Shown here in pieces: positions 1-7,354 of a DNA stretch of 64,000 nucleotides. The DNA is taken from assembly GCF_900277125.1 (NCBI RefSeq), contig NZ_OPYN01000179.1, forward strand, positions 30,396 to 94,395, written 5' to 3'. The translations under genes and the position numbers were made by a program. The stretch comes from Pseudomonas inefficax (GTDB lineage: Bacteria; Pseudomonadota; Gammaproteobacteria; Pseudomonadales; Pseudomonadaceae). The notes below the pieces were generated by a model. It was given only the letters and a program-made list of their open reading frames with translations, made no database searches and was not told where the DNA came from. The stretch's first letter is position 1; the number at the start of each line of letters is the position of its first letter.

Positions 1-710
1 ACGGCAGGCACTGCGCACAGCAGCCCCCCCACTGCGTAGAACAACGCCAACCGCCAACGCTTGGCATCCCGCGCAAGGCGCAACTGCTGCCAGGGCAGTT
101 GCCCTTGATGTGGCCACAACCAGACGCAGACGAACCCCGCCAATGCCCCTGTCGGCACATCGATGAAATGATGCTGCCAGGTGGTCAGCACCGACACCCC
201 GATCAGTGCCATCCAGCCATGCATCAGCCAACGCCAGGGCTGGCGCTGCACGTGCCGGGCAAACATCGTCCAGATGATCACAAGCAGGGCAATATGCAGC
301 GAAGGCGCCTGGTTGAACGGCTTGTCGAAGCCCATCAGCACATCGAACATCCAGCCGAACACCCCGCCCAGTTCCGGCCGCTCGAAGGTGAAGCGCAGCG
401 GCCAGAGCAGGAAGCAGCTGACGCTGATCAACTGTGCGGTCAGCAACGCCAGCGCGTGCCGGTCCATTTCCTGGCGCGTGCGCGGCAGCAGGAAGGACAA
501 GCCGTAGAGCAGGTCGATCGACCAGTACGGGATGATCGTCCACGGCCACAACGGCATGCGGCTTTCCCAGCCGAAGACCAGGCTGCCGACATCACTGCGC
601 CCGGCGGTGTGGTTGTTCGCCAGCCCGTAGCTGAGGAAAAACAGCGGCCCCAGCAACAGAAGCCAGAACACGCCCCGGCGGATCAGCCCGGGCTCGCGTG
701 ATGGGCTCAT
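1..710 (-). CDS. PAP2-family membrane phosphatase, YnbD-like (3' part missing)
   Basis: The reading frame starts at ATG 710 and runs off the left edge after 236 codons, so the C-terminus is not seen. It is a polytopic membrane protein with hydrophobic segments near residues 12-30, 57-75, 88-104 and 140-150. PAP2-type motifs are visible: Arg106 region, PSLH at 136-139, and HHFID at 180-184 with the expected His and Asp. The PSLH form recalls inositol-phosphorylceramide synthase-type enzymes. The start codon directly abuts the stop of the upstream hydrolase-methyltransferase, so the two are co-translated. In E. coli the matching gene, ynbD, carries a dual-specificity phosphatase domain after PAP2; that part would lie outside the window. 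The role is inferred as phospholipid or lipid-phosphate dephosphorylation; the substrate is unknown. Confidence 0.75.
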   Translation of the reverse strand, partial: MSPSREPGLIRRGVFWLLLLGPLFFLSYGLANNHTAGRSDVGSLVFGWESRMPLWPWTIIPYWSIDLLYGLSFLLPRTRQEMDRHALALLTAQLISVSCFLLWPLRFTFERPELGGVFGWMFDVLMGFDKPFNQAPSLHIALLVIIWTMFARHVQRQPWRWLMHGWMALIGVSVLTTWQHHFIDVPTGALAGFVCVWLWPHQGQLPWQQLRLARDAKRWRLALFYAVGGLLCAVPA

Positions 711-2474
711 TCAGCGCACCCGTTGTGCCAGGCTGACACTGAAAATGCCCCATTCATCGATGCGCTGGGCCAGCTTGCGGAACCCCGCCGCCTCTACCAG
801 CTGGTCCATTTCGGCCTGGCTACGCCGACGCATCACCCAGGCTTCGCCGCCGCGGTGGCTGGTGAGGGCGCGGGCGATCATTTCCAATTGCGGGTGCCAC
901 GGCTGGCCGGTGTAGACCAGGTAGCCGCCATCTTCCACCGCGTCGGCCAGGCCGGCCAGTGAGTTGCCCACCAGCTGGTTGCTGGCGAACAGTTCGTACA
1001 GGCCGGAGACCACGGCCAGGGTAGGCGATTGCTCCAGCGTGGCCAGGCTCTGGCGGTCGAAAGCGTCGCCCTGGACGAAGCGGGCGATGTCAGCCAGGCC
1101 CTTTTCCACGATCAGCGCGCTGCCTTGCCGCACGTTCAGCTCGCTGTAGTCGCGCAGCAGGATCGAGTCCGGCAGTTGCTCCAGCTCTTGCAGGGCTTCG
1201 AGGATGTAGCGGCCATGGCCGGCAGCAATATCGACGATGTGCACTGGCCGCTGCTGTTCGCGCAGGTGGCCAATGGCCAGGCGCAGCAGCTCTTCGACGT
1301 GCAGCTTGCGCTGGCGAATGCCACGCCAGCCGATGGCATCGAGATAGTTCCGGTCGACCAGGCGGCCGAGCTTGCCCTTGCCGGTCGCCTGGTTACGGTA
1401 GACGTAGTCGAGGGTGCTGCCGGAGTCGAAACCTGTGTCGAAACCCAGCTTGACGCCTTCGGACAGCCCCTTGCCCAGGCGCAGGCCGGCGCGGGTAGCG
1501 CGCCAGTAAAGGTCGCGGGGCGAGTTGCGCGGCAGCGCTGCGGCCAGGCTTTCGGCCTCGGCGCAGCTGGCGCCGGTCTTGTCGGCATCGAGCAGCGACG
1601 GCAGGGCTGCGGGGCTGGCGAAGCAATGTTCGACGAACCGCTCGATGCGCCGCAAGGCATGGGCCCGATCACGCTCGCCCAGGGTGTCGTGGAAGAAGCC
1701 TGGCAGGATGTGCATTTCCTTGCGCGCACTGCCCAGGCGTTCGAAGAAGCGTTCCTGCGGCTGGCGTTCGACCACGAAGTCGGCACCGGACACCAGCAGC
1801 TGGGTCGGCAGCTGGATGGCCTGGGCATCCGCTACCACCCGGTCGGCGGCTTCGTACAGGCCCAGCAGCATGGTCACCGAAATCGGCCGGCTGATCAGCG
1901 GGTCGGCCACGTACGACATGACCCGTTCGGGGTCGTGGGTGAGCAGGCGAGGCTTGACGTAGCTGTTGACGAAGAAGTTGCCGCGCAAGGCCTTCAGCAG
2001 CCTCAGGCCAGGGCGGGCAAATGGCACGTACAGTTTGACCTTGAACGCTGGCGAGGCCAGCACCAGGCAGCGCACCTTGGGTGCGTAGTCGTGGGCCCAG
2101 GTGGCGACCAGCACGGCCCCGACGCTCTGCGCCAGCACCACCAGGTCCTGTTCGGCGATGCCATGGCTGGCCTGGATGTGCTCGATGAAGGTCTGCACAT
2201 CGCGCACGCTGGTGGCGAAGCCCGGGCTGTCGCCGCGCGCGCCCGGCGACTGGCCGTGGCCGCGGGCATCCCAGGCGAAGAAATCGTAGCCCGGCATGTC
2301 CAGCTCATCGGCCAGGTGGGCCATGCGCCCGCCGTGTTCGTGGCCGCGGTGGAACATCACCACGGCCCGGCGTGGCTGGTGTTGGTTACGAGTGGCAGGC
2401 CAGTGACGGTAGTGCAGCTCGACGCCGTCATGGGTGGAGAAGTGCAGCGCTTGCGCTTGGCGCATGGTCGACAT
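711..2474 (-). CDS. alpha/beta hydrolase - SAM methyltransferase fusion, YnbC-like
   Basis: 587 residues in two domains. Residues about 10-285 are an alpha/beta hydrolase of the monoacylglycerol-lipase type: HRGHEHG near 42-48, nucleophile elbow AQSVG with Ser117 (first Gly replaced by Ala), acid near Asp232, and His262. Residues about 320-587 carry a class I methyltransferase fold with SAM motif DIAAGHG at 415-421. It lies 21 bp after the phosphatidyltransferase gene and its stop touches the next start, so the three genes form one operon. The arrangement matches E. coli ynbA-ynbC-ynbD, except that the CdsA-like ynbB is absent from its usual place. The family reaction is not established; lipid deacylation coupled to headgroup methylation is only inference. 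Confidence 0.8.
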   Translation of the reverse strand: MSTMRQAQALHFSTHDGVELHYRHWPATRNQHQPRRAVVMFHRGHEHGGRMAHLADELDMPGYDFFAWDARGHGQSPGARGDSPGFATSVRDVQTFIEHIQASHGIAEQDLVVLAQSVGAVLVATWAHDYAPKVRCLVLASPAFKVKLYVPFARPGLRLLKALRGNFFVNSYVKPRLLTHDPERVMSYVADPLISRPISVTMLLGLYEAADRVVADAQAIQLPTQLLVSGADFVVERQPQERFFERLGSARKEMHILPGFFHDTLGERDRAHALRRIERFVEHCFASPAALPSLLDADKTGASCAEAESLAAALPRNSPRDLYWRATRAGLRLGKGLSEGVKLGFDTGFDSGSTLDYVYRNQATGKGKLGRLVDRNYLDAIGWRGIRQRKLHVEELLRLAIGHLREQQRPVHIVDIAAGHGRYILEALQELEQLPDSILLRDYSELNVRQGSALIVEKGLADIARFVQGDAFDRQSLATLEQSPTLAVVSGLYELFASNQLVGNSLAGLADAVEDGGYLVYTGQPWHPQLEMIARALTSHRGGEAWVMRRRSQAEMDQLVEAAGFRKLAQRIDEWGIFSVSLAQRVR

Positions 2475-2495
2475 CCTTTTACGACGGCAGTGGGC

Positions 2496-3101
2496 TCAGC
2501 GGGTTTCGGCCAGCCCCTGGCGAACCCGGTTGTAGAGGGTATAGAGCGAGAGTGCGAGGATGACCAGCAACAAGCCGTTGATCCAGGCGCCGTTCAGCAC
2601 GCCGAAGGCAACACCGGTACCCAGCACGCCGAAAGCGAACGCCCGGTCGCTCTTGCCCATGGGGCCGTCGTAGCGCCGTGAGGCGCCGGCCAGCGGGCCC
2701 ATGACACCGGCGTATTCGCTGAAGGTGGCGCTGAGTACCACGAGTACGATCAAGGTTGGCGATACACCGGCCAGCAGGGCGAAGGGCAGGTACAGCGCGG
2801 CATCGGCGATCACGTCGCACAGTTCGTTGAGGTAGGCGCCGAGGGTGGATTGCTGGCCGAACTCCCGGGCGAGCATGCCGTCGACGGCGTTCAGCGCCAT
2901 GCGCAGCAGCATCCAGACCGGCACCAGGATGAACAACCAGGTGAGATGCGGCAGGACGGCTAGCAGCAGGCCCAGCAGGACTGACAGCAGGGCTGCGGCG
3001 ACGGTGACCTGGTTGGCGGTGACACCGCGGTCGTGGAGGCGCTGGACAGCAGGGCGGAGCAGGGCCTGGAAGCGCGGTTTGAGCTGGTAGATCGATGCCA
3101 C
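2496..3101 (-). CDS. CDP-alcohol phosphatidyltransferase, YnbA-like
   Basis: 201 residues, integral membrane, with about five or six hydrophobic helices. The CDP-alcohol phosphatidyltransferase signature is at residues 71-94 but is altered. The usual pattern is DxxDG-xx-AR-x8-G-xxx-D-xxx-D; here the first Asp is Asn (NAVDG) and the third is Asn (GAYLN), while the second and fourth remain. The same two Asn residues occur, as I recall, in E. coli YnbA, so this looks like a subfamily trait and not decay. The enzyme would transfer a phosphatidyl group from CDP-diacylglycerol to an unknown alcohol. It is the first gene of the ynb-like operon; its upstream gap is a tandem BIME. Confidence 0.82.
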   Translation of the reverse strand: MASIYQLKPRFQALLRPAVQRLHDRGVTANQVTVAAALLSVLLGLLLAVLPHLTWLFILVPVWMLLRMALNAVDGMLAREFGQQSTLGAYLNELCDVIADAALYLPFALLAGVSPTLIVLVVLSATFSEYAGVMGPLAGASRRYDGPMGKSDRAFAFGVLGTGVAFGVLNGAWINGLLLVILALSLYTLYNRVRQGLAETR

Positions 3102-3151
3102 TGGAAGGTCCTTTTCGGTGGGTCGTTATGGCGCCATTGTGTGCGAGCCTT

Positions 3152-3380
3152 CTTCGCGGGTAAACCCGCTCCCACAGGCACCGCGTCTACTCGAGAGATA
3201 TTACATATCCTGTGGGAGCGGGCCCGCCCGCGAACACGGGCGAAGCCCGTGCCATCCATCGCGGTGGCTGCTTCGCGGGCTCGCCCGCTCCCACAGGCAC
3301 AGCGCCCATCCGAGAGATATCACATATCCTGTGGGAGCGGGTTCACCCGCGAACACGGGCGAAGCCCGTGCCATCCACTC
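3152..3380. repeat. two tandem copies of a class A BIME
   Basis: Each copy is a head-to-head REP pair of about 110 bp, beginning CTTCGCGGG and ending at GCCCGTGCCATCCA. The second starts 118 bp after the first. They differ at scattered positions, for example GGTAAACCCG against GGCTCGCCCG in the left arm. Each also has a small CACGGGCGAAGCCCGTG hairpin. The array fills the gap between the ynb-like operon and the LysR gene. Confidence 0.85.
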
Positions 3381-3382
3381 AG

Positions 3383-4264
3383 TCAGCGGGTGAGGGTGGT
3401 TACCAACCCTGCGGCATACCCCGGCAATGCTGCAAAATCGCGCGCACACACCAGCAACCGGCGATTGGCCCATGGTTCCGTCAGCGCCGCCCAGTGCAAC
3501 GGCAACACCCCTTGCCAACGCTTCACTGCAGCCAGCGGCACAATCCCCACTCCGGCTCCGCCCGCAACCATGCGGATCACGCCATCGAACCCTTCGGCAC
3601 GCACCCGAACCCGCATGCGCAGCCCCTCGCGCAGCGCCTGCTCTTCCAGGTACAACGCCAGTGCACTGCCGGCTCCCAGGCCGACATAGCCATGGGCCAG
3701 GCTATCGATAAAGCTCGGCGCGACCTCGCTGGCCAGCGGGTGGTGCAGCGGCGTTACCAACACCAACGGGTCTTCGCGAAACGGCCGGGTCTGCAGGTGC
3801 GCGCTGGGCGCGGCGGTCGAAACGATGCCCAGGTCTGCCATGCCCTGGGTAATCGACTGCACGATGCGCAGGCTCGGCAACTCCTGCACATCCACGCTGA
3901 CTCCGGGGTTTTCAGTCAGGTAGCTGGCCAACAGTTCCGGCAGGTACTCCGTGAGCGCGGCCGTGTTGCACAGCAGGCGCACCTGGCCCTGCTGCCCTTG
4001 CGCGTACTGGCCCAGGTCGAACTGCAGGCGCTCGGCCTGCTGCGTTATCAGCCGGGCATGCTGTAGCAGTGCCTGGCCGGCCGGGGTTGGCTGCACGCCA
4101 CGGCGGTTGCGTTCCAGCAGAGGGATGCCCAGCGATGCCTCCATGGCGCGGATTCGCGCGCTGGCTGCTGCCAGCGACAGATGGCTGCGGCTGGCGCCGG
4201 CGGTGATGTTGCCGCACTCCAGGGTGTGCTGGAACAGCCTGAGGTCGATAAGGTCGAAATGCAT
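3383..4264 (-). CDS. LysR-family transcriptional regulator
   Basis: 293 residues from ATG 4264. That start is preferred over the in-frame TTG at 4282 because AGGACAG lies at good spacing before it and the protein then begins at the helix-turn-helix (MHFDLIDLRLF). Residues about 1-60 are the winged helix with typical LysR content (AAASARIRAMEASLGIPLLER). Residues about 90-290 are the periplasmic-binding-like effector domain. It diverges from the TauE/SafE exporter 77 bp away, the usual layout for a LysR protein controlling its neighbour, so regulation of that exporter is inferred. The effector is unknown. Confidence 0.85.
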   Translation of the reverse strand: MHFDLIDLRLFQHTLECGNITAGASRSHLSLAAASARIRAMEASLGIPLLERNRRGVQPTPAGQALLQHARLITQQAERLQFDLGQYAQGQQGQVRLLCNTAALTEYLPELLASYLTENPGVSVDVQELPSLRIVQSITQGMADLGIVSTAAPSAHLQTRPFREDPLVLVTPLHHPLASEVAPSFIDSLAHGYVGLGAGSALALYLEEQALREGLRMRVRVRAEGFDGVIRMVAGGAGVGIVPLAAVKRWQGVLPLHWAALTEPWANRRLLVCARDFAALPGYAAGLVTTLTR

Positions 4265-4341
4265 GTGGCTCTGTCCTGGCAAGAGTCTGGCTGAGTATAT
4301 GGCAGATTTTCAGCCCGGCCGGCACACGCCATCATCGGCCC

Positions 4342-5106
4342 ATGGATACCTTGCTCGCTTTCTATCAGAACATTGGCCCAGCGCTGTCGCTGCTGGTGGT
4401 GCTGACCTTCCTGCTGGCCGGGGCAGTGAAGGGGGTGATCGGCCTGGGCCTGCCGACCATCGCCATGGGCCTGCTGGGCCTGGCTATGTCACCGGCGCAG
4501 GCTGCGGCATTGCTGATCGTGCCTTCGACCCTCACCAATCTGTGGCAGCTGGCCAGCGGTGGGCACCTGCGGGGGTTGCTGGCACGCCTGTGGCCAATGC
4601 TGGCGATGATCTTCGTCGGTACCTTGCTGGGCAGTGCCTGGCTGGGGATTAACAGCGGCCCTTGGGCCGTACATGCACTGGGCGCGGCCTTGGTGGTGTA
4701 TGCACTATACGGGCTGGTCGGCCCGGGCTTGCGCCTGGCGCCGGGGCGGGAGCGCTGGCTGGGGCCGCTTTGCGGGTTGGTTACGGGCGTGGTCACGGCG
4801 GCGACCGGGGTATTCGTGATACCAGCGGTGCCCTACCTGCAGAGCCTGGGTTTTAGCCGGGAACAGATGATCCAGGCCCTGGGCCTGTCATTCACGGTTT
4901 CGACCCTGGCCTTGGCCGTTGGCCTGGCCGGGCAGGATGCCCTGGGTGGCCAGGCGCTGGGTGCTTCGCTGCTCATGCTGGCGCCGGCCTTGATCGGCAT
5001 GCAGGTCGGCCAGTGGCTGCGTCAGCGCATCAGCGCGCAGCTGTTCAAGCGGTGCTTCTTCCTCGGCCTGGCCGCACTCGGCGGCCATTTGCTGATCAGC
5101 GGTTAG
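4342..5106 (+). CDS. TauE/SafE-family membrane permease (sulfite/organosulfonate-type exporter)
   Basis: 254 residues, almost wholly hydrophobic, with about eight transmembrane segments and the internally repeated TauE layout: a Gly-rich GAVKGVIGLGLPTIAMGL segment near residue 28 and a second TGVVTAATGVFVIP segment near 150. Family members export sulfite, sulfoacetate or similar small anions, and are often misnamed. The divergent LysR gene suggests inducible expression. The 3' end overlaps the convergent monooxygenase gene by 11 bp. The substrate cannot be read from sequence. Confidence 0.8.
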   Translation: MDTLLAFYQNIGPALSLLVVLTFLLAGAVKGVIGLGLPTIAMGLLGLAMSPAQAAALLIVPSTLTNLWQLASGGHLRGLLARLWPMLAMIFVGTLLGSAWLGINSGPWAVHALGAALVVYALYGLVGPGLRLAPGRERWLGPLCGLVTGVVTAATGVFVIPAVPYLQSLGFSREQMIQALGLSFTVSTLALAVGLAGQDALGGQALGASLLMLAPALIGMQVGQWLRQRISAQLFKRCFFLGLAALGGHLLISG

Positions 5107-5410
5107 CGCTGGGTGCGCTGAGCATGTCGATCATCTGGATGTCGAAATCGCGTTCCAGGTAGTCCATGCGTTTTTCGAAGAACGCGGTCATGTGCGGCAG
5201 CGCCGAATGCACATCCAGCGCGGCCTTGTCGGCCCAGACCTCGAAGAACACGAACAGGCTGGGGTCCTGCTTGTCACGCAGCATGTGGTACTCGATGCAG
5301 CCCGGCTCCTGGCGGCTTGGCTCGACATAGGCGCGGAACAAGGTTTCGAACGCTTCAGCCATTTCCGGGCGGGTCTTGGCTTTGAGGATGAAGGCGTACT
5401 GCTCACTCAT
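5096..5410 (-). CDS. antibiotic biosynthesis monooxygenase-fold protein, YgiN-like quinol monooxygenase
   Basis: 104 residues forming one ABM ferredoxin-like dimeric alpha-beta barrel. Characteristic pieces are EPGCIEYHMLRDKQDPSLFVFFEVWADKAALDVH and the C-terminal helix. It diverges from mdaB, 156 bp away. In E. coli the quinol monooxygenase ygiN is the immediate partner of mdaB and the two are proposed to run a quinone redox cycle, so the same pairing is inferred here. These enzymes need no cofactor. ABM proteins are hard to assign precisely, so the substrate stays open. Confidence 0.75.
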   Translation of the reverse strand: MSEQYAFILKAKTRPEMAEAFETLFRAYVEPSRQEPGCIEYHMLRDKQDPSLFVFFEVWADKAALDVHSALPHMTAFFEKRMDYLERDFDIQMIDMLSAPSANR

Positions 5411-5566
5411 GGATCGCTACTCGGTGATGGGGAGGGTGATACGATTCTAAGGCAATAATGGGTTATTTATTCGTGACTTCAGGTCAATTGTATTTTGCCC
5501 ATGCATTACTGTATCCCGCGCCCGCGAGCCCCTAACCTGCCGGCCTGAATTTTCCGCGAGGCCCGC

Positions 5567-6157
5567 ATGAAGAAGATCCTTTTGCTCAACGGTGGTAAAC
5601 AGTTCGCTCACTCCGACGGTCGCCTCAACGCGACTTTGCACGAAGCGGCTATCGCTCACCTGGACCGGGCCGGTTTCGATGTGCGCCAGACCTTCATCGA
5701 CGGTGGTTACGACGCCCAGGAAGAGGTGGAGAAGTTCCTCTGGGCCGATGTGATCATCTACCAGATGCCCGGCTGGTGGATGGGTGCGCCATGGACCGTG
5801 AAGAAGTACATCGATGAAGTGTTCACCGCAGGCCACGGCAGCCTGTATGCCAACGACGGCCGTACCCGTGCGGACCATTCGCAGAAGTACGGCAGCGGTG
5901 GCCTGGTGCATGGCAAGCAGTACATGCTTTCGCTTACCTGGAATGCACCGCAGCAGGCATTCGACGACCCGAGCGACTTCTTCGAGGGCAAGGGGGTGGA
6001 CGCGGTGTACTTCCCGTTCCACAAGGCCAACCAGTTCCTCGGCATGACCGGGCTGCCGACTTTCCTGGCGGTGGATGTGATGAAGCGGCCGGATGTGCCG
6101 GCTGCTTTGGCGGCCTATGAGGCGCATCTGGACAAGGTGTTCGGCAAGGCGCAGTAA
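5567..6157 (+). CDS. mdaB: NAD(P)H:quinone oxidoreductase MdaB
   Basis: 196 residues with a flavodoxin-like fold. The N-terminus MKKILLLNGGKQFAHSDG is the MdaB FAD phosphate-loop region. The segment YQMPGWWMGAPWTVKKYIDE near residue 64 is the highly conserved active-site stretch of this family. MdaB reduces quinones by two electrons, avoiding semiquinone radicals, in the cytoplasm. GCGAGG precedes ATG 5567. A LysR gene follows on the same strand after a BIME, and the ABM monooxygenase gene diverges; together they look like a quinone-detoxification neighbourhood. Confidence 0.88.
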   Translation: MKKILLLNGGKQFAHSDGRLNATLHEAAIAHLDRAGFDVRQTFIDGGYDAQEEVEKFLWADVIIYQMPGWWMGAPWTVKKYIDEVFTAGHGSLYANDGRTRADHSQKYGSGGLVHGKQYMLSLTWNAPQQAFDDPSDFFEGKGVDAVYFPFHKANQFLGMTGLPTFLAVDVMKRPDVPAALAAYEAHLDKVFGKAQ

Positions 6158-6171
6158 GGTTTTTCCTGTGC

Positions 6172-6268
6172 TGGCCTCTTCGCGGGTAAACCCGCTCCCA
6201 CAGGTATCCCACAGTCTTTGAGAACCGCGCAGCACTTGTGGGAGCGGGTTCACCCGCGAAGAGGCCCG
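6172..6268. repeat. class A BIME (REP pair)
   Basis: Inverted pair of REP units, GCCTCTTCGCGGGTAAACCC on the left and its near-complement ending CGCGAAGAGGCC on the right, with a 40-bp centre. It lies between mdaB and the LysR gene. Confidence 0.85.
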
Positions 6269-6340
6269 TACAGGCATTGCTGGACTTGGCCTCGACAACC
6301 GGCTATCTAATCCCAGCAGAGACCAACCACAGGCGCAGAT

Positions 6341-7237
6341 GTGAAAACCCGATCCGAAGAACTCCAGGTATTCGTCGCCGTCATCGACTGCGGCTCTATT
6401 TCCGCTGCTGCCGAGCAGATGGGCCAGACCCCGTCCGCTGTCAGCCGTACCTTGTCGCGCCTTGAGGGCAAGTTGGGTACCACGCTGGTCAACCGCACCA
6501 CTCGGCGCATGGACCTGACCGAGGAGGGTCGCTTCTTCCTCGAACGCGCTCGGTTGATCCTGGAGCAGATGGACGAGATGGAAGAGCGCCTGTCGATGAA
6601 CCGCCAGACCCCTACCGGGCGCCTGCGCATCAACGCCGCCGCGCCGTTCATGCTGCATGCCATCCTGCCGTGGATCGGCGAATTCCGCCGCCAATACCCT
6701 GGCATCGAGCTGGAACTCAATACTGACGACCTGATCATCGACCTGCTCGAGCAGAGCACCGATGTGGCGATCCGTATCGGTGAACTGGCCGACTCCAGCC
6801 TACACGCGCGCAGCCTTGGATGCAGCCCGGTACAGGTGCTGGCCAGCCCGGCCTACCTCGAGCAGCACGGCACGCCGCAGCGGGTCGAGGACCTGGCCAA
6901 GCACTGCCTGCTCGGCTTCAGCCAGCCCGAATCGCTCAACCACTGGCCATTGCGCCATGCCCAGGGTGACCGCTGGAGCATCCGCCCGTCGCTGATCGCC
7001 TCCAGCGGCGAGACCTTGCGCCAACTGGCGCTGGCCGGCGAGGGCATCGTCAGCCTGTCGCACTTCATGACCCACGAGGACATCCGCACCGGGCGCCTGC
7101 AAGTGCTGCTGAGCGAAGCCAACAACGGCTACCGCCAGCCGATCCATGCGGTGTACTACCGCAACACCCAGCTGGCGCTGCGTATCCAGTGCTTCCTCGA
7201 TTTCATACAGCGCAAGCTGGCGATGTACGCCAGCTGA
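6341..7237 (+). CDS. LysR-family transcriptional regulator
   Basis: 298 residues from GTG 6341; the overlapping ATG at 6339 reads straight into a stop, so GTG is the only sensible start. Residues 1-65 are the winged helix (GSISAAAEQMGQTPSAVSRTL). The rest is the effector domain, including ADSSLHARSLG as found in the YafC/DsdC-like CrgA group of LysR proteins. These often control nearby oxidoreductases, and mdaB lies just upstream on the same strand, so control of mdaB is possible but unproven. Confidence 0.85.
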   Translation: MKTRSEELQVFVAVIDCGSISAAAEQMGQTPSAVSRTLSRLEGKLGTTLVNRTTRRMDLTEEGRFFLERARLILEQMDEMEERLSMNRQTPTGRLRINAAAPFMLHAILPWIGEFRRQYPGIELELNTDDLIIDLLEQSTDVAIRIGELADSSLHARSLGCSPVQVLASPAYLEQHGTPQRVEDLAKHCLLGFSQPESLNHWPLRHAQGDRWSIRPSLIASSGETLRQLALAGEGIVSLSHFMTHEDIRTGRLQVLLSEANNGYRQPIHAVYYRNTQLALRIQCFLDFIQRKLAMYAS

Positions 7238-7328
7238 GTTGCCTGAACGCGACAGATCCTGTCCACAGGCGGCGAAACTTCCTGCGGTTGTTTGCACAGT
7301 CGAAGCGCTTCGGCCTTACTGACTGCTC

Positions 7329-7340
7329 AACAAAAACAAC
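7329..7340 (+). promoter_or_regulatory. A-rich Crc/Hfq-type motif before ggt
   Basis: AACAAAAACAAC fits the AAnAAnAA catabolite-repression motif bound by Hfq with Crc in Pseudomonas, twice in overlapping register. It ends 3 bases before the AAGGAAG ribosome site and 14 before the ATG, so bound Hfq/Crc would block translation. Confidence 0.55.
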
Positions 7341-7354
7341 ACCAAGGAAGTGTC

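Noticed and set aside
1029..2681. Long open frame of 550 codons on the plus strand opposite the ynbC-like gene
   Set aside because: It is the antisense shadow of a GC-rich gene; the minus-strand frame has clear domains and this one has none.
3152..3380. CRISPR-like array
   Set aside because: Only two units, each an inverted REP pair of 110 bp; no short regular direct repeats with unique spacers and no cas genes.
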